Of a DNA stretch of 64,000 nt, positions 1 to 14,378 are shown piece after piece (positions within the stretch are counted from its first letter, which is position 1; each line of letters opens with the position of its first letter). Position numbers and translations under genes: made by a program. Under the pieces are notes generated by a model, which saw nothing but the letters and a program-made list of their open reading frames with translations, was not told the DNA's origin and searched no databases. Source of the stretch: Panonychus citri (taxonomy: Eukaryota > Arthropoda > Arachnida > Trombidiformes > Tetranychidae); the NCBI RefSeq assembly GCF_014898815.1, contig NW_026515504.1, positions 434,001 to 498,000 of the forward strand, read 5' to 3'.

Positions 1-2037
1 GAGTTATTAATAATACAGTTGAAGATAGTAATCATAATGAGAGAGAAATATTCATTGATTAATATATTATAATATTTCTTACTTGAGCGTTTTCTCATCT
101 TTATCGTCATCATTAATGAAAATCAATAGTTTTTAAGATGAATTTTTGAGGTTCATTTTTCATTCTAACAAAATAACATGCTTGATATTTTGAAATAATG
201 CTCATCAGTCATGGTGATGATGAGGTGTTCATGGTATTGGAACGATAAATCAAGAGCTTAATCATGATTCATTGTTGATTTGGAGGAAAAAAAATCAAAA
301 TCATTTAAATATCAAGTTTAATGATGAGAATTGTAATTCACTTCATTATCGTGTAAATTTTTTTCTTCACACTTTTACCATGAATTATTATTAAAATATT
401 TTATTGAATCAATTTTGTTCTTGGTGGTTAGATGAGTATTCTGATTATTTGGAAATAAGTTGAGAGATTGTTAAATTCAAAGCAACAATTGAACGATTAA
501 AATGAACACGATGAGGTTGATAGTGGGTTGGAATGGTTAAGATGGTTAGAACAAAGTAAATTGGGGATAAAGTTCTGATTTTCTGGTTTTATTCAAAATT
601 TCATGATAAAGAATAGACTGAATATTATTTTCCAGGCGAAAAAAAAAATGGAAAAGAAAAAATTTATTCCAACAAAATAATCAAATCAATATTAATAACC
701 TTGCATGAGATACGAATGGTAAGATTTTTCCCATATCTGTATTACCCTGGTTTCCATCATTTCTCGAGAACATGATAAACAGAAATGAGAGAAAAAAAAT
801 TCCATAATAAAAAAATTCGAAAATCAGGAAATTGTATGAAAAGAGAAATGAACTGAGCAAAAAAACCTAGACTTTTAATGATGAGTAAAAAAAAAGACTC
901 AGAACTTGATGTAGATAATTTTTTCCTTTTTATTCTGTTTCTCCACTGAACTTTTACTGAGCATTCAGAGTTAAATGATGAGCTTTAAATGTAAGTATTT
1001 TTTGCTCTTTCAGTTGCTATCATGGAATCTGAATGAAGTAAAGGAAAATAATAAAGGAAATGACGATAAACATGGTAAATATAATGAAAAAATTCTGATG
1101 GAAATCATTTAATTCAACTCAGACCTTTCGATTCAGAGCTTTTCACTCACTTATTTTACCTGAATTCCAACAGATATTTTTCAATACATTCGGATACATA
1201 TTCAACATTGAACCGAAATGATAATATTCATGATGATAATAAAGGTTAGAAGGTCATATGTTGGATGTAAACATTAATTCAATTATAAGAAAAATGATAA
1301 ACAGTCTTACAGAATCTTCAGTTCATCCTATCATCTTATTCAGTAATCAGAATATTTTCCCTTAAAGGCCTCATAGTTATATACATGTACATATATCTTA
1401 GATATTCCCATGCTATTATCATTATCTTCATCATCATGAGTTATATTGAGGTTTCAGCATGATAAAACCAGGAATGAGTTTCCAGGTAATAAAGTGATAA
1501 CTGTTGTAAGTTATTTATTTAGCTTTTTGTTTTACTTTTTTTTTCTTCACCTTCACCTCCACCCTTATGATTTAATATCCGATAATATAAATTGTAATTA
1601 CTTAGCATTTGATGATGTCTATAATTATGATTACGATGATGATGATGATGATACCTGTTAATATAATATATTAATCATTTGATTAGTCAGAGAAGAAAAT
1701 TCTGATTAGCATTATGAGGAATCAGGGAAAAAAAGAGGAGAAAAATATTAGGTGATATTGGATAATGGAAAAAGAAAACAAAACTGTAATTCTTTTCCAT
1801 GAGATTCATGAACTCATCAATCTGAGTTTCAAGAGAAAGTAAATGTCTAAAGTATATCGCTGAAAGTCACGATAATCTTTTACTAAATTTCCTTTTATTC
1901 AGAACTTTTTCTTGGATGTAGAAAATATTGAGAGAAAACAAAATGTTTCATCTAGAGATTTGAAATTTTCATGATACCAGAATTTTTAAATTACTTTCAG
2001 ATTAACGTTTAACCATTAATGATACTTTCCAAATAGT

Positions 2038-2044
<7 letters not shown>

Positions 2045-2085
<41 letters not shown>
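2045..2085. repeat. (GA)n microsatellite
   Basis: Uninterrupted GA dinucleotide run of about 40 bp. It is one of more than thirty GA/CT tracts scattered through the window. Confidence 0.95.
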
Positions 2086-2089
<4 letters not shown>

Positions 2090-3600
2090 AAATAAAGTTC
2101 CAAATTATCATGATAATAATAATTTCTGTGGAAATAATTAGTTTGATTATTACATTGATATTCAACCTGGATATTTGATCTCAGGGAAGATGATATTGAT
2201 TATCGTTCAAATGTTTCTTTCTCATGTTCAGAGTTTTTCAGAACTTGTTTCTCTCTACTCAATGAGATTTCCAATTCTTGATTCCATGATGTAGATAATC
2301 AATACTTTTCTCTTTCCACCCTATGCTCTCTCTCTCTCTCTCTCTCTCCATCTGTTCATTGCAATCACTGAATTCAGACTCCATTGAACTCATACTATGA
2401 GTAATTCATTTACCGTTACCATGATAGTAACAGTCTAGAAGTTCACCCTCAGGCTGATATCAATAATAAAACATGATAATGATAATAAGTAGCAAGGAGA
2501 AAAAAATTTCAACTTGAATCATTTCCCCCATTCACATCTCAGAATGGTTCATGATAAATTAATCATGTCAACTAACAGTTATCATGATTCAGATTCCAAT
2601 GAGTTTCTGTGTTACATTAAAATTTGATTCATTGATGAAAAAAATATTGACGATAATTTCATAGTCAATATTTTCTCAATATCTTTTCATCACCTGGAGT
2701 AAAAACTATTAATAAAACAATTAGATAGATAATTGTATATTGATTGGAAATGATTGATTCTTGAAACTTTTTCAACTCACTTTTCACTTGCAATTAATTA
2801 AATTGTTCATTAATGTTCATTGCATCATTTTCATCATGAATGTTTATCCGTTGATTGATTAGTTGATTAATAATCAGTATCTAAATAAATCCTAGAGCTT
2901 TTAGGATTTATTATATTAGCATCAAGATACAATGTCAATGTTATATTCAAATTAATAGTTGATTTATTTTCATGGTGGATGAGAAAAAAAAATATAATGT
3001 TGCTTAACAAATAACGATAATAATAATGATGATGATAATAAATATTCACGATTAAACTTTGATTGATATCATGAAATGGGAGGAAGGGTTTACATGTAAA
3101 TGAACTGAACATTGTTGTTAAAGTTACACCTTAGGCTATAAAAGTAAAGTTAAGATGAAAATGATGTTGGAAAAGGTTTTAACATGGATACACTTTTCAT
3201 CCTCATCCTCATCTTCAATCTTCATGAATCCTTTTTAAACAATATTCTTACCACTTTATCTAAAGGTATTCAGTTGAAATCACTACTCATGGTAATACAA
3301 TATGAGGATAATAATCGTAATCATGGTGAAACTTTTTTTCTATCTCTCTCTCTCTCTTTCTTTCTTTATTCCTGATCACCTTTAGTCTCATGGATTCTAT
3401 TTTTTTTTCTTACCTTTTTTTTCCTTCTCTCTCATACTGAATGTTCACCGAGTCTTTTTACCCTTTTAACATGTAAATTTATTCCTCGATCGATGAATTA
3501 GATTTGGAACTTTCTTCATCATCTTATTACTTGAGTAGGATGACATTAGGTAAATTCTGTGTGTTGGAAGAAATCTTTAGAGATGAAAAAGGAATAAGAA

Positions 3601-3668
3601 GAAAAGAAGAAGAAGAAGAAGAAGATGATGATGATGATGACGATGATGAAGATGAAGATGAAGATGAG
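3601..3668. repeat. (AAG)n/(ATG)n trinucleotide tract
   Basis: An AAG run passes into ATG and then GAA-TGA-type triplets, giving a purine-rich plus strand. It encodes only acidic low-complexity peptide and there is no sign of a gene. Confidence 0.85.
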
Positions 3669-6600
3669 TAAAAAAGATTCTAGTCTTTTGGATTATAAGA
3701 TGAAGATGCTACAGATTGAGCACATAAAGTAGGGTAAAGCTGGAGAAGCATTTTGTTTCATTAAAGGAGAAAAAGCAAAGATGAGGAAGATAAGGATGAT
3801 GAAAAGGAAGATGAAGATGATCAAATATGTTATAAGGATAAAAAGGAAAACTGTAAATGCTATTTATTAGTAGGATGGAGAAAGAGATATATATGATGAT
3901 GAAAAGAAAAGATAATGAGAATACTTGAATTTTTGGTCAAATGTAATCAACATTGAAATTAAATTTTCTGTGGTTATGTTATGGTGTTGATAGTGAGGAG
4001 ATGTTGATGGTAGGATATGTCTGAAAACTTCAATGATAAGGTGAAACCGGAAACTATGGATGTGGGGCGAGTGAAAATGTTAAGAAGAAACAGTGAAAAC
4101 TTAGAAAATTGATAGGAAATTACAAAGAAGCGAGAAAAATTTTCATCATCTCTAATTCATGGAAACAATTACCAGAGACAATTCGATGAACAGTTTTGTT
4201 ACTTGTCTTCTCTTGTTACGATCTTCCACATCCTCATCTTTTTCCATCTTCTATTTTGCCTTTTCCTCCTAATTCTATTCCAACATATCTTCTTCCTCTC
4301 ATCATCATCAGCCCCACCCCAATCTCTCTTCCTTCTCCTCTTTTTTTTCAAGACAATTTTCAATTCCCTCGACTCAATGTTATCCCTACTAGTGGATTAA
4401 AACCTTTATATTCAACAAGATGAAACAAAATTGCTATTATCTATTCTCATCACAATCTCTCTGACTGATGTGACCCAAGAGCTTTTCCTTATCTTCATCA
4501 TCATGCTCCTCACCTCTCTCTCTCTCTCTCTCTTCTCTCCCTAGTCTAACCCACTCAGCATTTTCTTCTGAGTTTCACATGATATTCATCTGTTGTTGGT
4601 TAGTTTGGTGATTTTGAAATGATTTGGTTCACTAAATTTCTGACAAAAAACAATGAATTTTCATGGAGAAAACTTTAAACTACCTCATCAGTCTTACAAG
4701 TGACACCACAAATACCCCACCAATGAACAACTAATGATGATTATCATTATTATTATCTGCAAAATGTTAACATCATCCTTTTCCCACCTTTACCATCATC
4801 ATTATCAACTCTATTATCGTCTTTATATTCATCACTATTATTACTTTTTATCACCATTATTACATTAATAATATTCTGATATAATATTATTTTCTTTTCC
4901 TATTCAACTCGCATCTTGAGTTTCCAAAATAATCTAATATTTTCCCCCCTCTGATTATCATCAGCATGAGTTTTTTTTCATCCATTTTCTCAACTATTAA
5001 TATTTGCTTTTCTATCATGAAAGTAAACACCAATTTCCAGTGTTATCTCATCTTGCTCATTATCATCATGATAATTGTAAACCTAATAATGTAAGATGAA
5101 GATCAGAAGCATTTTAAGAATCTAAATCACCAGAATTTTCTGAGAAATATAATTTCACCAAGAAATAGAAAAGGAAAAGAAATACTTTCACCCAAAAATT
5201 GTCATCATATTTCAATTGGAAATAATTTTAAATTGATCAGAAATCGATTCAATAAGTTACCTCGTAATTTAACAGATTAAATGTCAAGAACAATTGTAAT
5301 CTGATTCAAATTGTTCAACTTTAATATTAATGAACTTCTTACTTTCGAGAATAGTCTAGAGAGAGAGAGAGAGAGAGAGAGAAGGGGAAAAAGAAGAAGA
5401 GAAATTTTCAGATTAGAACTTTTCCCCCTTCGAACTTGTTTCTTTTTCCTTTTACCAAGATTCTTCAACACTTCTATTAGGCTTAATTGTTGTTTCTCTC
5501 TCTCTCTCTCTCTCTCGAAGTTTATTCAAGCTTAAGGATTCAATTAGTCGAAAAGCTTGAGCCTAATTCTACACTCACTCACCACCCATCGAATCTCCCA
5601 CTCGAACCTTTAATTTTACTTCTGTTTCCTTCCCAACTAATCAATCTAATTGTTTGCCTAATTACGACCTGTAATTTGAATACGAAAACCTTTTTTTTCC
5701 TTCTCAATCTAATTACAATTAAATTCAAAGTTTAAATTTAAATAATAAGGGTAAAAGACTCATCAGAATTTCATGGAAAGAAAATTCAATCACACCAAAA
5801 TACATCTTCTAAATCTGAACAATCAACTCAATTGTATAAAGTAAAATCTAAACGAAAAAACAATCAATGGACTCTAATCAAATCAAAACTTATTCTCACC
5901 TAATCAACTCTGATTATCGTTAGTTATTGTTACAGTTTTTTTCTCATCTCACTTTTAATAATTAAATGATCCACTCAAATTCACAATCTATTACTCTAAT
6001 TTCTTGCAAACAACAACAACAACAATTTGACTTTTATCACAACTCTAATTATATGGTAATGATAACCGTTCATTATTAAATCAATCATGTTACCACTCAG
6101 AACTTTTCTCAGAAAATTATTCAGATGCATCAGTTATCATGGTAATGAAAATGGTGATGTTGATGATGATGATGATGATGGAGGAGGAAATTAAATAAAT
6201 TAACATAGGGGAAATGTTTTCAATAGAGTTACCACATGATTATGGTTCAATTAGCTAAATACTGTACACGAGCTAATTAATTTTACAACAATAAACCTTT
6301 TTTGTGAAACTTAATAGCGATTAAAAAAGTTCATTTGATAATTTTCTAAGCTCATTTTCACCTTCTCTCATGCGGATAAACAAAAATCTCTTGTATATAC
6401 ACAAAGTAAATTGTGATTACTAAATTACCATCACCATCAAGAACAACAATTTACTCATCCGTTTCTACCTTAATAAACTTTACTCTTTACAGTTCTTATT
6501 TTCAATTCCATACTCAACGATTTCTCGCCTTTTTCTTTCACCATGTTGATTGAATTCCATCAATTCTGTTTTACATTTCTATGACTTTCTCTCTCTCTCT

Positions 6601-8211
6601 CTCTCTCTCTCTCTTTTCAATGGTCACTCACACTGACCAATAGATCCGAGGAAAAACCTCGCCCTTCTGTATATATAATATATATCCGATTCTCTGTCCA
6701 TCTATCAAATGTATTAACCATCTGAATGAATCCATTTATTTGATTAATATCATTGAGTTAATCATGTTAACCCAAGACAATCAATGAGAAAACCTTATTT
6801 AATTCAGTTCCAATGGAAATTTTCAGGATACAATATTACTGATTAACCTAAATTTAGTTAATTACATTTACACTATTTAATATTAGTTTGTATTAATATG
6901 AAACTGGTGATTAATTGTAAGAATACTAATCATCACTTATTCAACCTTATTATCCAACTCAATTCATTTATTCATATGATTGAATTTTTTTTTATTCATT
7001 CAATTATCAGCATCGAGAAATTTTCAAGAACTGAATTGATATTATTAATATTTTGATATCAGATTCATGGTAAAATTGAGGAAATAAACAATTTATAATT
7101 GAGTAACTATTAATATCGATACATTTAATTGTTATTGATCATCATGTTAATATAATAGCAGTTATTGATAGATTACAATTTACCTTAAATGAAATAACAT
7201 ACACTGTAATCAATGATTTAATGATTATTGATAAACTCTCATTGATTAACAATTAAATTAATTACATATTACATAAACTAGTATTATATAACTCCCATTG
7301 GTCACTTAGCAACATTAATTATACAGATTGACAAGATTAACAGGGATAATTACAATTGTCCAGTTACTCAAGTTGAAACTGTAATTGAAATGAATTGAAT
7401 AATATTAATAATATTATTGATTCTAAATAATATTCAATCAAACCAATTGAATCAATTTTGACTATTCAAAATCAATCAGACAAAAAAAAGTAAGATTATA
7501 TTGATTCTGTTTACAGAATCATCATAAATCTGATAGTTCAATGGTCAAGGCTTGACCTCTCTCTCTCTCTCACTCTCACTCATGGTCAGTTTCTAGTTGA
7601 AAATGAATGACAATTACTCTTTAGGTTTCATTTGATTTCCCTTGGTAATTTATCAACGAGCAATATCATTATTATGTAAAGAGGGAGAAAGAAAAAGTTC
7701 ATTTTGAATTTAATTCACTCAGAAAAAAAGAGAGATAGAGAGGCAGAAAAAAAGAACCAAATAAAAAACCTCTACCATGAATATCAACTGAATCATAATA
7801 TTTACTAAGAATAAAATTCTGATTCAGTTAACGTATATAATATTAATATAACCAAATAATAGTATAATATGTTCACCCTGATGATGGATCCATTTGAACT
7901 TGAAAAAAAAGTATGACAACTTTTTTTTTATATCCATATAATAAATATCCATCATGATGATTATCATCCACTTGATCATATCTTCATCTGCAAAATGGTC
8001 ATTCATAATCTGTCATCATCATTATTATCTTCATGACAGGTTACCATGCAATTTTATTTTCCCTGATTTATAATAATAATAAATATTAGAGTAAAGCAAG
8101 AAAAAAAAAGATATTCATGTTAATAATACTAACTAATGTTTTCCAGTGAATAATATCAACTAATAATATTATCTTCATCATCCTTGTATTATTTTCCTCT
8201 CAATAATTCAG

Positions 8212-8422
8212 GTTTCATGGATTCGACGACGTGATTTAAATGTTTTAACAGTAGGTAAATATACTTATACTCCTGATCAGAGGTTTCAGGCTGTTCACAT
8301 GGAAAATTCTGATGATTGGAGTTTACAAATTGGTTATACATCAAAAAGTGATGCGGGAATTTATGAATGTCAAGTTTCAACGAGACCACCGAAAAGCCTA
8401 TTCGTTAATCTAAATGTTGTTG
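8212..8422 (+). CDS. dpr-like exon A: second half of Ig1
   Basis: Acceptor ttcag precedes 8212 and donor G|GTAAGT follows 8422. 211 nt, leaving phase 1. It contains the conserved Trp (VSWIRRRD) and the second Ig cysteine (YECQVST). Confidence 0.88.
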
Positions 8423-9907
8423 GTAAGTTGATTGACTTGATTGTTATTCATCATCACCAATAACAAGAGTAACACAACAACAACAACAAGCATCACTTTT
8501 ATTACAACAGAATCATGATATCATAATGATATCATGAGAATAATATTATTATTAGAGAGGCAAAACGAACCACAGTTGATAATGAGCCAAAATTACATTA
8601 TGATGCGATCAATGAAGATTGAGAGATGATGAAAGTTACAGAAAAGATGATGAGAATATCATTTGCAAGTTAATGTTTCTATTCATTTCGTTGGAACCTA
8701 TTCAATTGTTGTTATTACCATGAAATTTTTATATATATATTTTATTAAATTGAATTTGGGTCAATCATTGATTCTTATATTATTATTATTATTTTCATCA
8801 TCATGGTAGTTTAGGTTGTAACCTTTTCCTTTTCGTTTCTGTTTTTACTTTTGACTTTTCATTCAATTTTTTTTCTCTTTGATTTTTTTTCGTTGACAGA
8901 ATTTCAAAAACAAAATTTTCAAGTTATGAACGATTTCAATCAATGTAAACACAACAATAGAATCAGAATTAGGTGTAGAAAAAGAGAGAGAGAGAAAGAG
9001 AACAAAAAGAAAAATTGAAACCCGGTTAAAAGATCAATTGATTTCCATGATTGATGATTGAATCAAAAAGTTCTGGTTCTCTTTCACAGTTGAACCTTTT
9101 CTTGTTCCATGTTCTCATTTGAATTGAATTCTAATGATAAATTTTTTCCTTGAACAATTTTCTTCTCGTTTCCTATCATGGTAATGATTCACGAATCAGT
9201 CTCTCAGGCCAAGATAGCTGGAAGTCCAACAGTTTATTTTAGTAGTGATAATACACTGAATTTAACATGTATCGTTGATGGTGCACCAGGTCCTCCAGAT
9301 TTCATATTCTGGTATCACAATGGTGAAGTAAGTTACAACATATTCCGAGTTGATTCATGATTACAGAATTTCTGATCACATTTGTAAACAATTTTTTTCT
9401 TATTCTCATTTACAGGTAATCAATTACAACTCACCTCGTAAAATTAAGGTACAATTAGTGAAAGGAGCTCAAGCAATGTCTATATTAACAATTAACAAAT
9501 CAATGCCCAGTGATTCAGGTAATTACAGTTGTGTCCCATCAAATGCTGATTCAGCTCATATAGCTGTTCATGTACATAATAACGGCGGTCAACCGGCGGC
9601 CATGCAACATGGTAAACGAAGTGCTGAAAGTTTAATCAACAGCTCACCATCAAGATTAACAATCAACCCAATAATCAATTACCTTTTCAATCCATTAAAT
9701 CAACTTTTTACCTCAATTTTAAATCAACAATCAACTAATACTTGCGAAAACAATAACAATCATCATCTTCAACATCATCATCATCATTATGATCAGCTGA
9801 TAGTTTACCTGTCAAATGTTATACCGACAATTATAAGGACACTTTGCCTTTCCTTTTGTCTTCCTTTATGGTTATGTTTTGTTAAAGATTTTCAATCAAT
9901 CCGATGA
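8212..9907 (+). CDS. dpr-family two-Ig cell-surface protein, 3' part (three exons)
   Basis: Exons 8212-8422, 9200-9327 and 9416-9907 join in frame (phases 1 and 0) to give about 276 residues ending at TGA 9905-9907. The sequence shows the second half of one Ig domain (VSWIRRRD, LTVGKYTYTPDQRF, DDWSLQI, DAGIYECQVST), a linker (LNVV) and a complete second Ig domain (LTCIVDG, the Trp in FIFWYHN, DSGNYSCVPSNA). These are the strand-C and strand-F signatures of the Dpr (defective proboscis extension response) family, surface proteins that bind DIP partners at synapses. After the Ig domains comes a low-complexity Asn/His tail and a hydrophobic C-terminus (about 9790-9890) that could be a transmembrane or GPI signal. 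The start codon, signal peptide and first half of Ig1 are missing, so this is partial at the 5' end. Family membership is strong; which Dpr paralogue it is cannot be told. Confidence 0.87.
9200..9327 (+). CDS. dpr-like exon B: first half of Ig2
   Basis: Acceptor gaatcag precedes 9200; the donor after 9327 is GAA|GTAAGT. The acceptor 8 nt downstream (tctcag) would break frame with exon A, so the earlier AG is preferred. It contains the first Ig2 cysteine (LTCIVDG) and the core Trp (FIFWYHN). The intron to exon C is only 88 bp. Confidence 0.85.
9416..9907 (+). CDS. dpr-like last exon: rest of Ig2 and C-terminal tail
   Basis: Acceptor tttacag precedes 9416. It encodes VINYNSPRKIKV, the Ig2 closing motif DSGNYSCVPSNA, then an insert rich in Asn, Ser and His, and a hydrophobic C-terminal stretch before the stop at 9905. 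The Cys-rich hydrophobic end (LCLSFCLPLWLCF) fits a membrane anchor. Confidence 0.87.
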   Translation, partial: VINYNSPRKIKVQLVKGAQAMSILTINKSMPSDSGNYSCVPSNADSAHIAVHVHNNGGQPAAMQHGKRSAESLINSSPSRLTINPIINYLFNPLNQLFTSILNQQSTNTCENNNNHHLQHHHHHYDQLIVYLSNVIPTIIRTLCLSFCLPLWLCFVKDFQSIR

Positions 9908-12900
9908 AAATATCCATTGGTCAGTTAACCCTAAATAAGAAGAGGATATTTAATGGGCACACATACTGACCAATCGTTGGTCAGTTGTGAGTGATAACCT
10001 GTGAATATCATCATCGTGTAAATGATGATGATAATATAATGAGGATGAATGTGAAATCAATTATATAAATATTATTCTAAACAAATAATGAGAGAGAAAA
10101 TTATTTTGTGTCTTCTTTTTGATAAAAAAAAATTAAAATCACTCATGATTATTATTAGAGATACATGATGATCAGCATCACATGAAATATGGATTGAGAT
10201 AAATTCAATCAATTGGAACAATGAAATTTCATCAATATTTCAGAGAATAAAAGAAAAAACTATTCTCCATGTTGTTTATCATCTTTACTCTTCTCAACCT
10301 TTTCTTCTTCATCATCTTTACCCTCAAATACATCGATCAACCTGCCAACATGAGCATCATCATCATCTTCATTATTATTACACACATGAACCACTCACCT
10401 TAACCTCCCACCCATTGAATCAGCATGGAAGAAAACGCGAAAGAAAGGAACACATTGAAATTTGATCATTCGAAGTGGAAACAACTCAACTTTTTCATGA
10501 TCTCTTTTTGAAAGTAAATTTCATCACGATTACAATCACTTTCGAAGCAAAATTTCAAACTGATTAACTCATAAACTTTTACATCAATTCAAATTTACCA
10601 CCAAAATGGATCATCTTTATCACCATGATTTTTGCCATCAAACAAATTGAACCTTCACCTGATAACTTTTACCTTTACCTTTTCCTTTCCTCTTGTTATC
10701 TTCCACTTTTATCATCACAATCATCATTTATTGTCAAGTTTTAACTAATTTCTCAATCAATTCCCACTCATAAACCATGCAAATGAACTGCTATTAAACA
10801 AACAAGGCAAACAATCAACAGAAAACTGTATAAACTAATTTGACGATTCGTTTGAATGATGAGATGATTAAATAACTAAAATACAATAAAAATAAACAAT
10901 TTTACATCCAAATACCATGAATTTGCCATGATAAATGTGATGAATAAAACTGAGTAATTAATAATTTTCCACCAAAAATTATAAAAGCTGAAAAAGCTAC
11001 AGAAACAACCTTTGAATTTTTAAATGAGCTTTTCAGGGTTTTCCAAATTTATTTCCATGTGAGTTATCAAAAGTTTACAAATTATCAATATTAATTAACC
11101 TCCAGAGAGATTCTCATATGAATTTATCGCACTAGAACATGATAATAGTTAATAAGTTTCTGGTCAATTCGAGAGAGAGATAAACTTCCTCGCCACATAA
11201 ATGATTATCTTTCAATGGCTCAACTGAGGGTTTCCTAAGCTCAATGATGATTTGTCTTGATCCCAATTAGTGTTTCAATTGACCATAATATTATCTAGAA
11301 CTTTATTCTTCATCCTTGTCTCTCTCTCTCTCTCTCTCACTCATTCTTCCGGTTTAAATTTATATTTTTTTCTGAGAATAATTAGTCTTTGGCAAGCTAA
11401 TTATCAGTAGATTTAATCGCAATTAGAATTTTCTGCTTAGATTGAAATTACTTTGCAGATAATTTGTCTTGTCTTTTAGAATAGAATTTTTTTAGCATTT
11501 TATCTAATATTTCCAAAAGAATATGGGTCACAAGAGGTCATTGTTATTCCCCGAGAATAACGTGACCTTCAACTCGAAAATCAAGTAAATTAAACCACGT
11601 AAACTCTGTATTTGCATACAAACATCTTCAACCATCACAATGACTTTACCAATTGTGCTACAAAGATATTGAAACTTTTAAGCTCATCTGACTTTGATTC
11701 ATTATCCAATTATGATTACCATAACTTTATCAAAAGAACGATAATTTCATGATAATCCAATTGAGCCTTCAACTTTTCACAATCTTTGTCATCTAGTTTT
11801 TTTTCACACTGATTAGTGTTATCATCTTTTTTTTTTGCTTCCATACTATTGTTTAATATGTGATATTTTTGTCTTCTTATCCAACGAACTGTTACTCTTA
11901 TCATGCTGATATCTCCCATAGAAATACATTGTTTATCAGGAGATAAAGATGGAGAAAGGTAGTAGATGAGACATGAGGAGAGAAGTGAGTGAGTGAGAGA
12001 GTATCCAAGCTGATGAGATGAGTAAAGTTCAGTGTGTTTCATAATAATATATATAAATGTTCATCTTCATTGTCTACAATTAATACTTCCTAAGCTCTTA
12101 CCCTCTATTCATATGAAAGCTCAACAAAGGAAAACGTAAAGACGATGAGATACTGGTTGAGATAATGATGCATGATGACAATGGCGATGAGAAGATGATA
12201 AAGATGATAAAGATGAGAGAACAGAAAAAAATGAGAAAATGAAAAGAAGCGAAAGAAAAATTGTGACGTTGATAGTTACTATTAAATCACAACTGTAATT
12301 AGATAAAATTTGATGAATAATTAATGGGGAAGGATGAAGAAAACAACGGATAAAGATGAGGATGCTGATGATGATGATGATGATGAAAGTAACATTATTA
12401 TTACTTTTTTATTGCTTATTATTAATGATGAGTGATGATGATACAAATCAGTAGGAGGAAGATGAGCAAATTATTGTCATCAAATCAGGAAGATGGGAAA
12501 GGAGTAAAAGAGAATCAATAATGAACATGGAAAGAGAAAGAAAAATAATCTAATCAATTATTCAGATTTTTTTTTCTTTTTCACATTAAATTCAATTGAT
12601 TGAATTTACTCATTTCTCAAATAATTCTTATCATGTTTATAACCAGGATTTCATGATGATGAACATGATGCCAACAAGGAGAGATTTTAATTGCTACGAA
12701 TGTATTTCTTTCTCATACCATGAAGAGAAATACAATTAATTTATGATCTACTCATGCAATTAGAATCAACTTGTCGTTTCAAATTATTAATCATGATCAA
12801 CTGTAAATGGAATAATCTTTGATTCAATTGATACAATATTAAACTATGTTGAAAAGTGGACATTATTTTGGTGATATCATGAAATTTCATGGGGGAAAAA

Positions 12901-14378
12901 GTGAATAGAGAAAAGGAGACAAAACTTGGAATATAAATAATAATCCATAGACAATTGGATGCATCGATGATTTTATTTAGCAAACAAATGATTAACATTC
13001 GTTGAATTTGAATTAGCTCATTATGAGTTTTTCCAATCGTTGAAAGTTTGATAATCTAATTTCAGATATCAGATGATACATTGGATAAAAAAGTTATCAT
13101 GATTTTGTTTACTTCGATGCTACAATTACTTTGGATAGGTAGGCAGATAACTACAGGTAATATGGTTTGTATGTCTCGAATCATTTTCATGGTTCAATCT
13201 TTGTTACATTGGCTTTTGGTTAATCTGAATCATTGTATTCAAGAATTGAGGTTATGATTTTAATCTTGATAAAATGGTTTACATTTATCATACTGAAAAC
13301 AACAGGAGTCAAATGGTTTCACCATTTCCATGATTTATAATTGAAAATACATGATGATGAGGAGAAAAACAAAAGATGAAGAAAATGATTTTGATGAATT
13401 ATGTTGCAATGGGAGAGAGAGAGAGAGAGAATAAGTAACAGTAAGATAAGATACACAATTGGGAAGAATGATAAAAGCGAGAGAGAGAGAGAGAGTGAGA
13501 GAGAGAGAGTGAGGGAGAGAGAGAGTGAGTGGAAAGTGATGGAGAATAAACAACAGAGAGAAACGCGAGAAAGTAAAGAGAAAGAAAGAAAATGATGATG
13601 ATGATGATGAGAATAGGGATGAGAATGACAAATGATGAGGCTGGAAAGAAGACAAAGTGTCAAACAGGAAGAGAGAGAGAGAGAGATCGGAGTGGGACGG
13701 AAAACAAAAGCAAGAGAAAAACGAATAGAACAAAAAAAAAGTTCTGAAAGGAAGAAAACAGAATGTAAACTCACAGGAGTATAAGATGCAAAAAAAGATG
13801 ATGTGAATAATGATGAAGAAGATGATAAAGTAAAAGGTTGACACAGTCAAAGTTGAATGGAGTAAGTTGATAATAATGATGATTACGAACGAGAAATGAT
13901 GATAAATTGATGGAATGCAAAACAAGAGATGCTCATCATGGTTTCGTTGTCTAATTGTTTAAAAATAGTTTCACATGATAGAAATGAACTCCTGCAAATA
14001 ATAATAATAATAAGATTTGGCGGCAATAATAATTTTCTAATAATAATTCAGATAAAGATGAAGATAAAGTCGAAAAGGCAAAAATGATTACTAACGATAT
14101 GTTCATGTAATACATCCTGAAAACAAGACATGAAGATAATGAGTTTTGAAAAAATGTTTAAAGTTCTTGACATGAGGATTCATAGTCTTTCCTTGTTAAA
14201 CCATCAGAATTATCTTGCTGATTCAAGCACATCATGGGACTTGTCATCCATTTTCATCATTATCTTTTTGTTCTTGTAGTTTTTTTTTCTTCATCTTCTT
14301 CTTTCTCTTTTTTTTATTGAATTTGTTTGCCATGAAAATGCATGAGGCCGATAAGAATTTTCTTCTTTCTTTACTTCT
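9908..14378. other. Intergenic region between convergent genes
   Basis: This lies between the 3' ends of the plus-strand dpr-like gene and the minus-strand NCKX gene. An AATAAA at about 10245 could serve the dpr-like gene. There are CT tracts near 11318-11338 and GA tracts at 13412-13430, 13478-13530 and 13674-13686. Two overlapping minus-strand frames of 151 and 196 codons at 13319-13925 are Ser/Leu-rich readings of these repeats. No gene is supported. Confidence 0.5.
13412..13530. repeat. Interrupted (GA)n tracts
   Basis: Several GA runs separated by short unique sequence. They generate long but spurious low-complexity frames on both strands. Confidence 0.85.

Larger units (their letters stand above)
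1..8211. other. Long stretch without a supported gene
   Basis: I see no convincing exon on either strand. The open frames here are short and low in complexity (poly-Ser/Leu from CT repeats, poly-His/Asp from ATC repeats). The stretch holds GA/CT tracts (about 2045-2085, 2330-2348, 5361-5382, 5496-5515, 6588-6613), an AAG/ATG-type trinucleotide tract (3601-3668) and a GATGATG tract near 6150-6180. Because the plus-strand immunoglobulin gene enters mid-gene at 8212, the right part of this stretch is probably its intron, with the signal-peptide and first-Ig exons lying farther left, possibly outside the window. That is inference. Confidence 0.5.

Noticed and set aside
3184..3375. Plus-strand frame beginning MDTLFILILIFNLHESF as a signal-peptide exon for the dpr-like gene
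   Set aside because: No donor in a suitable phase could be linked to 8212 and no Ig residues follow; it ends in CT-repeat reading.
13319..13925. Minus-strand frames of 151 and 196 codons rich in Ser, Leu and Phe
   Set aside because: Reading of GA/CT microsatellites and low-complexity DNA; the frames overlap one another and show no domain.
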